In this document: positions 1 to 5,820 of the stretch, piece after piece | How positions within the stretch are numbered: position 1 is the first letter of the stretch | Layout of the letters: each line of letters starts with the position of its first letter | Source of the DNA: Thermodesulfobacteriota bacterium | GTDB lineage: Bacteria; Desulfobacterota_D; UBA1144; Nemesobacterales; UBA2774 | Reading direction: 5' to 3' | Length of the DNA: 6,712 nt | Assembly: GCA_039028315.1 (NCBI GenBank) | Contig: JBCCIH010000139.1 | Location: 1-6,712, forward strand | Made by a program: the position numbers and the translations under genes | Notes under the pieces: generated by a model | The model's input: only the letters and a program-made list of their open reading frames with translations | Told to the model about the DNA's origin: nothing | Database searches by the model: none

Positions 1-953
1 CTTGAGTAATGCCCAAGAGAATCAAAAACTGCTTTTACAGCTTTAATCTGATTTGCATAACACTCAGCATATAGGATTGCATCTTTTTCAAAGTTGGGTT
101 GTGCCAAATATCTTCCGGCAGGGTTTACTATAGAGCTCCCCCCTTTGGCCCAGTCATAGTTCATATGCTCACCGTCTCGTATCCCATGCCATTTCTCGGG
201 AAAATCATCATCGTCCATATACCCGCATCCGCTTAGCACAAATGCCCCGGCTTCAAAAGCATGCACCTTAATAAGTGCTTGAACGTTACAGTTAATTCCG
301 CCTTCACTTGTATCTGCAGTGAGTAACTTGTCCTCACCTCTTTTCCAATTGCCTGGCCACACTGCGATGTGAAATTCTTCTCCTTGATGAATCATATGTG
401 CCCTTACGAGACTCATGTGATTCTCCCAGCATACTAGTCCCCCAATTCGCCCTATATCTGTATCAAAGACGTTTATATCCCTTCCGTCTCCCTGTCCCCA
501 GTAAATTCTCTCAGTATAGGTAGGCATAATTTTTCTGTGCCTGCCCATGACTTCTCCTTTTCGATCCAGAAATAAAAGGCTGTTATAGACCGTGCAGCTG
601 CCTGCCCTGTCGTCCAGCTCATTGCATCCGATCACCACATAAGCACCGGCATCTTTCGCAGCGTCGCCAAGAACTTTGGTGTCTTCGCTAGGTATTTGTA
701 TGGAGTTATCTTGAAGACCGATCATGAAATCAGTCCACTCATGGGGCGGGGTCTCATATCCTGCCGTATAGTATGCAGGGTATCCGGGTATGTAGGATTC
801 GGAGAAAGTAATAAGTTCAGCCCCATTTTTGCCGGCTTCTTTGATAAGTCTGCAAGCCTTTTCAATCGTCCTCTCCTTATCCATGAATACTGGAGAGGCT
901 TGTACTACCGCGACTTTTACTTTCTCTCTACCACCCAGGACTTTATTGCCCAT
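1..953 (-). CDS. Nitrilase-family carbon-nitrogen hydrolase, C-terminus cut by window edge
   Basis: Cytoplasmic hydrolase of the nitrilase branch of the carbon-nitrogen hydrolase superfamily, predicted to convert an organic nitrile (or cyanide) to the acid plus ammonia, or to the amide. The frame is open to base 1 and gives 317 residues. The catalytic set is complete: Glu52 in FSESYIPGYP, Lys141 in HRKIMPTYTER with the second glutamate Glu148, and nucleophile Cys175 in GGLVCWENHM. WGQGDG (152-157) and EEFHIAVWPG (192-201) are also typical of true nitrilases rather than amidases or ureidopropionases. The last visible residues, VFDSLGHYS, correspond to the conserved block just before the variable tail, so probably only the last few tens of residues are missing. 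The ATG at 953 puts the first beta strand (VKVAVVQASP) at residue 12 and has an AGGA site 7 bases upstream. Substrate class (aliphatic nitrile, arylacetonitrile, cyanide) cannot be decided. It follows the 124-residue gene by 9 bases, as second gene of an operon. Confidence 0.93.
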   Translation of the reverse strand, partial: MGNKVLGGREKVKVAVVQASPVFMDKERTIEKACRLIKEAGKNGAELITFSESYIPGYPAYYTAGYETPPHEWTDFMIGLQDNSIQIPSEDTKVLGDAAKDAGAYVVIGCNELDDRAGSCTVYNSLLFLDRKGEVMGRHRKIMPTYTERIYWGQGDGRDINVFDTDIGRIGGLVCWENHMSLVRAHMIHQGEEFHIAVWPGNWKRGEDKLLTADTSEGGINCNVQALIKVHAFEAGAFVLSGCGYMDDDDFPEKWHGIRDGEHMNYDWAKGGSSIVNPAGRYLAQPNFEKDAILYAECYANQIKAVKAVFDSLGHYS

Positions 954-960
954 TTTGAGA

Positions 961-964
961 TCCT
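961..964 (-). promoter_or_regulatory. Ribosome binding site of the nitrilase gene, overlapping upstream stop codon
   Basis: On the minus strand AGGA lies 7 bases before the ATG at 953 and shares bases with the TAG stop (965-963) of the preceding small gene. This arrangement suggests that ribosomes finishing the small gene reinitiate on the nitrilase gene, i.e. translational coupling. The match to the anti-SD sequence is only four bases, weaker than the site of the first gene. Confidence 0.6.
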
Positions 965-1337
965 ATGTAGTAATAATATTTCCGCTTGTTTGTTCGCCCT
1001 CAGTTTGTTTTGCTCTCATTTCAACTAATTGGAGAAGTCTATTTTTAAACTCCTCATCATAAGCACAAACGGAAGGAACTATGTAGCCCATCATGGCTAT
1101 TTGCAGAAAATACTCTGTGTTTGCTCTAAGAACTTCGTCCTGCATTTTTTCCCCATAGAAATCTGTAAGGTTTGAATAGATATTATGACCTAACTCTCCT
1201 ACTACCTCCGTAACACTTTTTGTTCCTTGGGTTTGCTGATTATATTGGACGCCTAGATTAAACGCCATTAATATTGAATTTTGAAGGCTGTCCATTTGTA
1301 CCTGGTCCTTGCCTTGTCCCTGTTGTTCCTCAGACAT
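963..1337 (-). CDS. Uncharacterised 124-residue protein encoded directly upstream of the nitrilase
   Basis: I do not recognise this protein. It is soluble in appearance: no signal peptide and no clear membrane segment, although AMMGYIVPSVCAY (about 81-93) is a moderately hydrophobic stretch. The first 15 and last 16 residues are polar, rich in Gln, Glu, Lys, Ser and Thr, and look disordered. The core (about 16-108) reads as a series of amphipathic helices, with one cysteine (in PSVCAY). No metal-binding, DNA-binding or nucleotide-binding motif is visible. The start is well fixed by an AGGAGGT site 6 bases before the ATG. It is the first gene of the operon with the nitrilase and is divergent from the ThDP enzyme gene. 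A small partner, activator or assembly protein of the nitrilase is possible, but this rests on position only. Codon use and ribosome site support a real gene. Confidence 0.85.
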   Translation of the reverse strand: MSEEQQGQGKDQVQMDSLQNSILMAFNLGVQYNQQTQGTKSVTEVVGELGHNIYSNLTDFYGEKMQDEVLRANTEYFLQIAMMGYIVPSVCAYDEEFKNRLLQLVEMRAKQTEGEQTSGNIITT

Positions 1338-1343
1338 TTAATT

Positions 1344-1350
1344 ACCTCCT
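1344..1350 (-). promoter_or_regulatory. Strong ribosome binding site of the 124-residue gene
   Basis: The minus strand reads AGGAGGT followed by AATTAA and the ATG at 1337. This near-perfect Shine-Dalgarno sequence at ideal spacing fixes the start of a gene that otherwise has no recognisable homology, and is the best evidence that it is translated. Confidence 0.8.
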
Positions 1351-1439
1351 GATATTTTAGGGATTAAGTCTAACACATTCTCCAATTAAAAAAGAGATAT
1401 GAGCGATTTATGGGTGATTTTTTATTGCCGGGATTTGAT

Positions 1440-1468
1440 TTGAAATATTAAAAGTGTCAAAGTAATAA
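1440..1468 (+). promoter_or_regulatory. Weak candidate promoter of the ThDP enzyme gene in the divergent gap
   Basis: TTGAAA (1440-1445) and TAATAA (1463-1468) are separated by 17 bases and would start transcription near 1475, leaving a leader of about 20 bases that contains the ribosome binding site. The -35 box matches five of six consensus bases, but the -10 box only three of six. A second, equally weak pair (TTGCCG at 1425, TATTAA at 1446) overlaps it. The 158-base gap must hold promoters for both directions; I found no convincing one for the minus strand. Confidence 0.25.
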
Positions 1469-1483
1469 GTGAATACAAAGTTT

Positions 1484-1488
1484 GGAGG
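1484..1488 (+). promoter_or_regulatory. Ribosome binding site that selects the start of the ThDP enzyme gene
   Basis: GGAGG lies 7 bases before the ATG at 1496. A second ATG at 1492 in another frame is only 3 bases from this site and opens a frame that ends after 16 codons, so spacing and coding content both favour 1496. Confidence 0.75.
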
Positions 1489-1495
1489 ATCATGA

Positions 1496-3190
1496 ATGGC
1501 AAAAGTTCAGGGCGGCCATCTGGTTGCCAGAACACTTTATGAGCTTGGAGTTAGAGAGGTTTTTTCTCTTGCCGGGGGTCATATAAACCCTATCTACAAC
1601 GGGTGCCAAAAACTTGGCATTAGAATCATCGATACTCATCACGAGCAGGGCGCAGCTATGGCGGCTGATGCTTACGGCAGGGTATCAAAAACCCCTGGAG
1701 TGTGCCTGGTTACAGCAGGTCCTGGTTTTACAAACGCCCTTACAGGAGTAGCCGGAGCCCATATGTCTAACGCGCCGTTTATTATTATCTCCGGAAGATC
1801 AGGTGTTGAAGAGAATGATAAACTCTCACTTCAGGAGATAGACCAGGTTGCCATGGCTTCTCCAATTACAAAGTGGGCCAAGACGGTTTTTGATCCTCTT
1901 CGTATACCTGAGTATGTAAGCAACGCATATAAAAGGTCTATATCTGTGAGACCGGGGCCAGTTTATTTAGGGATGTCGTACGAAGTTCTATATCCCAAAT
2001 GCGATGAGAAAAAATTAAGCAGCTACAACACTAAAATACCTGTAACAAACACTGAGCCTAACTCAGAGGTTGTAGAGGAGTTTGTATCCCTTCTAAAGAA
2101 AGCCAAAAGGCCCGTTGTTATTGCAGGAAGCGGTGCATGGTACTCGGGCGCGGAGAGGGAAATCTCAAAATTCATCGAAAGTTTAAATGTTCCTCTATTT
2201 ACTTTGAACTTCGGAAGGGGCATTGTGTCTGACGATCATCCACTTTGCTTTGGGCCTGCAAGCGGATCCGCGCCAAACGCGTTTAAGAAAATTACATCCG
2301 AAGCTGATCTAATTATTCTTTTTGGTATAAGACTCAGCTTATATATAGGATTTGGCAATAGCTTTAATCCAAAAGCCAAAGTGGTTCAGATTGATATTGA
2401 ATCAAGTGAAATTGGAAGAAACCGCCCTGCAGATCTGGGAGTGGCGGCGGATCTAAAACACACACTACAAAAAACTATTTCTCGTATAAACAAGAATAGA
2501 ATGAAGCTCAATTTTAGCCCTTGGCTTAAGAGAGCGGTTTCGCTGCATGATAAGGAAAAGCCAAAAGGCGATAAGTTAAAAAAATCTAATCGGTCTCCAA
2601 TTCATCCAGTCAGAGTTGGGCAAGCTGTGTCAGAAGTATTGGGCGGAGACGCCTTAATAGTCATTGACGGCGGCGATACCCAAGCTTGGACAGACGGGCA
2701 CTATCCAATTTTAAACCCTGGGCATTATGTGAAAGGTGGTCCACTGGGGTGCATGGGAGTGGGTGTTCCCTTTGCAATAGGTACAAAAATCGCTCGTCCT
2801 GATAAGCAGGTTGCACTAATTACTGGGGACGGAGCTGTGGGAATGAATTTCATGGAGTTTGAAACCGCAATCCGTCACAAAATACCTTTTGTAGCTGTTG
2901 TATGTAATGACGGAGCTTGGGGAATGACGAAGCACCAGCTTGAGATTACATATGGCAAAAAGAGTAAGATGATCGGAGTTGATTTAGGACTTACGCCATT
3001 TCATGAAATCGTAAATGTGCTAGGCGGATACGGTGAGTTTGTCTCAGATCCCAAAGAACTTAACGGGGCAATCGAGCGGGCAGCTTCCTCTGGCCTCCCC
3101 GCCCTCATCAATGTTGCTACCGATCCAAAAGCTGTAAGCGGCGCAACTCATGTAATAACTGAAATGATGATGTCGGCAAATAAAAAATAG
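1496..3190 (+). CDS. Thiamine-diphosphate-dependent enzyme, acetolactate synthase / 2-hydroxyacyl-CoA lyase-like
   Basis: Complete 564-residue enzyme with the three-domain fold of the pyruvate oxidase / acetolactate synthase superfamily, predicted to make or break C-C bonds next to a carbonyl using ThDP and a divalent metal. The N-terminal pyrimidine-binding domain (about 4-175) carries the cofactor-activating glutamate Glu50 in THHEQGAAMAADAYGR, the AGPGFTNA loop (74-81), and LQEID (112-116), similar to the QE-D block of acetolactate synthases. The central domain spans about 190-335. The C-terminal pyrophosphate domain (about 375-550) has the ThDP/metal motif: Gly444-Asp445-Gly446, then Asn471-Asp472 and Gly473. 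Length is normal for the family. Substrate is uncertain: acetolactate synthase, 2-hydroxyacyl-CoA lyase, oxalyl-CoA decarboxylase and glyoxylate carboligase share this architecture. No small regulatory subunit gene follows, which argues against the biosynthetic ilvB role. It is divergent from the nitrilase operon and convergent with the peroxiredoxin gene. Confidence 0.93.
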   Translation: MAKVQGGHLVARTLYELGVREVFSLAGGHINPIYNGCQKLGIRIIDTHHEQGAAMAADAYGRVSKTPGVCLVTAGPGFTNALTGVAGAHMSNAPFIIISGRSGVEENDKLSLQEIDQVAMASPITKWAKTVFDPLRIPEYVSNAYKRSISVRPGPVYLGMSYEVLYPKCDEKKLSSYNTKIPVTNTEPNSEVVEEFVSLLKKAKRPVVIAGSGAWYSGAEREISKFIESLNVPLFTLNFGRGIVSDDHPLCFGPASGSAPNAFKKITSEADLIILFGIRLSLYIGFGNSFNPKAKVVQIDIESSEIGRNRPADLGVAADLKHTLQKTISRINKNRMKLNFSPWLKRAVSLHDKEKPKGDKLKKSNRSPIHPVRVGQAVSEVLGGDALIVIDGGDTQAWTDGHYPILNPGHYVKGGPLGCMGVGVPFAIGTKIARPDKQVALITGDGAVGMNFMEFETAIRHKIPFVAVVCNDGAWGMTKHQLEITYGKKSKMIGVDLGLTPFHEIVNVLGGYGEFVSDPKELNGAIERAASSGLPALINVATDPKAVSGATHVITEMMMSANKK

Positions 3191-3207
3191 CTCTACAATT
3201 CTATTTA

Positions 3208-3855
3208 TTAGCTTATTTCTTTTAATTTATCTATAACTTCAGCTGGCTCAGCTCGTTTGGTGTAATCAGCATCTGCAAACGCATACTGTACTGTTCCATC
3301 CTTATCAATCACATATGTGCCTGGAAGAGGGATTTCCCAGGAGTCATCACCGTTGAAATTTGGTAGAGCAAGACCAAAGTTTGAATAAATTTCATGAAGT
3401 GATGAGTCAAGCTTAAAAACTAGCCCAAATTCGTTTGCTGTTTTATTACCCTCGTCGCTTAAGACTTCAAACTTCAGCTCATTCTTCTCAGCGGTAGATA
3501 GAGAATTGTCTGGAGTTTGAGGTGATATGGCAACAAGAGAGGCGCCAAGTTCTTTAATTTCACCAAGGTGTTTTTGATATGCATTTAGCTCAAGGTTGCA
3601 ATATGGGCACCAACCGCCTCTGTAAAAATTAAGTACCACAGGGCCCTTTTCCAGAAGGGAGTTTAGATCCACTGAATTGCCCTGTGTATTAGGCAAATCA
3701 AAGTTAGGCGCTTTTGCACCAACTTTTAATGAATTTTGAGCAATACCTGTATCAGCAAGTCTTCTGGTTGCATCAAGCATAGTGTTTAGTATTTCCGGCG
3801 GAACTTTTTTGCTAAATCCGGTATATAGTTCTTCTAATTCTACTTGTAAAGTCAT
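3208..3855 (-). CDS. AhpC/TSA-family peroxiredoxin (PRX-like2 type, CPYC active site)
   Basis: Complete 215-residue thiol peroxidase-like protein, expected to reduce hydrogen or organic peroxides in the cytoplasm; no signal peptide is present. The first 42 residues form a helical extension typical of this subgroup. The thioredoxin fold starts at VGAKAPNFDLPN (45-56). The active site reads FYRGGWCPYC, giving Cys83 and Cys86, a CXXC pair in the place where classical 2-Cys peroxiredoxins have PxxTxxC. This favours an intramolecular disulfide like that of thioredoxin. The conserved SPQT follows the next strand, then LSDEGN and, near the end, GTYVIDKDGTV with the cis-proline loop (PLPGTY). Length and layout match full-length members. 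The ATG at 3855 has a GGAGGT site 5 bases upstream. The gene follows lepA in the same direction but has its own likely promoter. Reductant and peroxide preference cannot be read from sequence. Confidence 0.93.
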   Translation of the reverse strand: MTLQVELEELYTGFSKKVPPEILNTMLDATRRLADTGIAQNSLKVGAKAPNFDLPNTQGNSVDLNSLLEKGPVVLNFYRGGWCPYCNLELNAYQKHLGEIKELGASLVAISPQTPDNSLSTAEKNELKFEVLSDEGNKTANEFGLVFKLDSSLHEIYSNFGLALPNFNGDDSWEIPLPGTYVIDKDGTVQYAFADADYTKRAEPAEVIDKLKEIS

Positions 3856-3860
3856 CTAAG

Positions 3861-3866
3861 ACCTCC
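3861..3866 (-). promoter_or_regulatory. Ribosome binding site of the peroxiredoxin gene
   Basis: The minus strand reads GGAGGT followed by CTTAG and the ATG at 3855. It is a strong site with slightly short spacing, in contrast to the adjacent lepA gene, which has no comparable site. Confidence 0.75.
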
Positions 3867-3877
3867 GTTGATTTAAT

Positions 3878-3907
3878 TGTATAAGTTAAGATTACAGAAT
3901 AGGTCAA
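3878..3907 (-). promoter_or_regulatory. Sigma70-like promoter of the peroxiredoxin gene
   Basis: On the minus strand TTGACC (3907-3902; five of six consensus bases) is followed after 18 bases by TATACA (3883-3878; four of six). Transcription would start near 3871, just before the ribosome binding site, giving a very short leader. It lies within the 84-base gap after the lepA stop, so the peroxiredoxin gene can be expressed independently of lepA. Confidence 0.5.
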
Positions 3908-3939
3908 TAAGATTCTAGTTTTTATAAATTTGGCCCATA

Positions 3940-5739
3940 CTATTCGCCAGTTTTTAGTACGGCAAGAAAAGCTTCTTGTGGAATCTCGATATTACCAACC
4001 TGCTTAAGACGTTTTTTACCCTCTTTTTGTTTTTCTAGAAGTTTTCTTTTTCTTGTTATGTCACCGCCGTAGCATTTTGCAGTAACATCTTTTCTGACGG
4101 GTTTCACTGACTCACGGGCAATGATTTTATTTCCAATGGCAGCCTGGATAACCACTTCATATAGCTGTCTTGGAATAAGTGATCTAAGTTTCTGTATAAG
4201 CTCTCTTCCTCTTTCATATGATCTGTCCTTGTGAACGATAATAGAAAGAGCGTCTACCACTTCTCCATTTACCAGTACATCTAATTTTATTAGATTGGAT
4301 CCCTGATACCCAATTGGCTCATAGTCCATAGAGGCATATCCGCGGGAGACGGACTTTAGCTTGTCGTAGAAGTCATATACTATTTCGGCTAGAGGTACTT
4401 CGTACTCAACAATAACTCTGTCCTCTGTGACATATCTTATGTCTCTTTGTATACCGCGTTTCTTAATGCATAGATCGAATATCGCGCCAACATAGGTGCT
4501 TGGTGTGTGCACCGATACCAAGACATAAGGCTCTTCAATAAGCTCCATTTTGTCAGGTGATGGCAAGTCGCTCGGGTTGTCTACATATGAAACTTCACCA
4601 CTTTTATCAGTTGTTTTATATATAACAGTTGGAGCAGTGGAAATTAACTCAAGCTCAAATTCCCTTTCAAGTCTTTCCTTTACTATCTCCATGTGAAGAA
4701 GGCCCAAAAAACCACACCTAAACCCAAAACCAAGCGCTATGGATGTCTCTGGCTCATAAACTAGAGAAGAATCATTTAGCGCCAGTTTCTCAAGCGCCTC
4801 TTTTAATTTGTCATAGTCCACAGAATCAATAGGATAAAGGCCGCTAAACACCATCGGCTTCATCTCCCTAAATCCGGGAAGCGGCTCATCGGTTGGTCTT
4901 GAAATGCTTGTAATCGTATCACCGACCTTAGCCTCATCCAGCTCCTTTATTGAAGCAGTCACAAACCCTACCTCGCCCGTCTTAAGCTCCTCTACTTCAA
5001 TGGCTCTCGGTGAGAAAATGCCAAGTGTTCTTACTTCATATGAAGCTCCCGTAGACATAAACTTTATTTCTTCGCCGGTTTTGATACTTCCTTCAAACAC
5101 CCTTATCAGCATCACTACCCCTTGATAGGAATCAAACCAGCTGTCAAATATAAGCGCTTTTAGAGGCTCTTTGGATTTATCTGGGGGAGGAGGCACTTCT
5201 TTTACTATTGCCTCTAGTACGTCCTTTGTTCCAATTCCTTCTTTTGCACTCGCAGGTATTGCTTCATCTGCGCTTATTCCGATCACGTCCTCAATTTCTT
5301 CTTTTACTCTCTCTGGATCAGCGGCAGGGAGGTCTATTTTATTGATCACCGGCACAAGCTCAAGCCCGGAGTCTGCGGCCATATAAGCGTTTGCAACTGT
5401 CTGAGCTTCTACGCCTTGTGATGCATCCACAATAAGAATAGCCCCTTCACAAGCCATAAGACTTCTTGAGACCTCGTAGCTAAAATCTACATGCCCCGGG
5501 GTGTCAATTAGATTAAACCCGTAGGTATGACCATCGTCTGCTTTATAATCCAGCCTCACAGCCTGCGCTTTGATCGTAATACCTCTTTCTCTTTCTATCT
5601 CCATCTGGTCCAAGAACTGATCGGCCATCTCCCGCTTGCTAAGAGTTCCTGTAAATTCCAAGATTCTATCGGCTAAAGTGGATTTGCCATGGTCCACATG
5701 GGCTATTATAGAAAAATTTCGTATGTATTTGGGTTCCAT
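3940..5739 (-). CDS. lepA: Elongation factor 4 (ribosome back-translocating GTPase LepA)
   Basis: Complete 599-residue translational GTPase that acts on the ribosome, where LepA is reported to promote back-translocation and to assist initiation or 30S assembly. All five G motifs are intact: G1 AHVDHGKST (13-21), G2 with RERGIT (50-55), G3 DTPGH with catalytic His83 (79-83), G4 NKID (133-136) and G5 SAK (164-166). Domain II follows (about 190-280), then the EF-G-like domains III and V. The LepA-specific C-terminal domain is unmistakable, with CYGGDITRKRKLLEKQKEGK and the ending IPQEAFLAVLKTGE. Length is that of the family (about 600). The ATG at 5739 gives the usual short leader before IRNFSIIAH. 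No clear Shine-Dalgarno sequence precedes it. Upstream is a DUF2207 gene rather than lepB, the signal peptidase gene next to lepA in E. coli. Confidence 0.98.
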   Translation of the reverse strand: MEPKYIRNFSIIAHVDHGKSTLADRILEFTGTLSKREMADQFLDQMEIERERGITIKAQAVRLDYKADDGHTYGFNLIDTPGHVDFSYEVSRSLMACEGAILIVDASQGVEAQTVANAYMAADSGLELVPVINKIDLPAADPERVKEEIEDVIGISADEAIPASAKEGIGTKDVLEAIVKEVPPPPDKSKEPLKALIFDSWFDSYQGVVMLIRVFEGSIKTGEEIKFMSTGASYEVRTLGIFSPRAIEVEELKTGEVGFVTASIKELDEAKVGDTITSISRPTDEPLPGFREMKPMVFSGLYPIDSVDYDKLKEALEKLALNDSSLVYEPETSIALGFGFRCGFLGLLHMEIVKERLEREFELELISTAPTVIYKTTDKSGEVSYVDNPSDLPSPDKMELIEEPYVLVSVHTPSTYVGAIFDLCIKKRGIQRDIRYVTEDRVIVEYEVPLAEIVYDFYDKLKSVSRGYASMDYEPIGYQGSNLIKLDVLVNGEVVDALSIIVHKDRSYERGRELIQKLRSLIPRQLYEVVIQAAIGNKIIARESVKPVRKDVTAKCYGGDITRKRKLLEKQKEGKKRLKQVGNIEIPQEAFLAVLKTGE

Positions 5740-5779
5740 ATTGTCTGTATTACTGATATTTAGAATTAAAAGATGACGT

Positions 5780-5807
5780 AGTATAAATTATAGGGGGCTA
5801 TATTCAA
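5780..5807 (-). promoter_or_regulatory. Sigma70-like promoter of lepA
   Basis: On the minus strand TTGAAT (5807-5802; four of six consensus bases) is followed after 16 bases by TATACT (5785-5780; five of six). A perfect TATAAT (5792-5787) lies just upstream but has no good -35 box at proper distance. Transcription would start near 5773, leaving a leader of about 34 bases. It begins 14 bases after the DUF2207 gene stop and would uncouple lepA from that gene. Confidence 0.45.
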
Positions 5808-5820
5808 ATTAATATACTCT

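Noticed and set aside
696..1062. Plus-strand open frames opposite the nitrilase and small-protein genes
   Set aside because: They are antisense to well-supported genes, have no ribosome sites and give no protein-like conserved sequence.
963..1337. Nit1C-type cluster, in which a small hypothetical gene precedes a nitrilase
   Set aside because: The order is similar, but the small protein does not look like the family I remember there, the nitrilase differs from the Sll0784 type in its C-terminal half, and the radical SAM and acetyltransferase genes would lie outside the window, so I cannot support it.
1492..1542. Short 16-codon frame starting at an ATG four bases before the ThDP gene start, a possible leader peptide
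   Set aside because: The ATG is only 3 bases from the GGAGG site, the frame lies almost wholly inside the enzyme gene, and the peptide has no attenuator-like residue run.
3185..3206. AT-rich inverted repeat (AAATAG / CTATTT, 10-base loop) between the convergent ThDP and peroxiredoxin genes, a possible terminator
   Set aside because: The stem is only 6 pairs with a single G-C pair and no clean T-tract; too weak to call a terminator.
4904..5386. Plus-strand open frames opposite lepA, rich in Ser, Thr, Ile and Pro
   Set aside because: Composition reflects the antisense of lepA codons; the lepA reading is certain.
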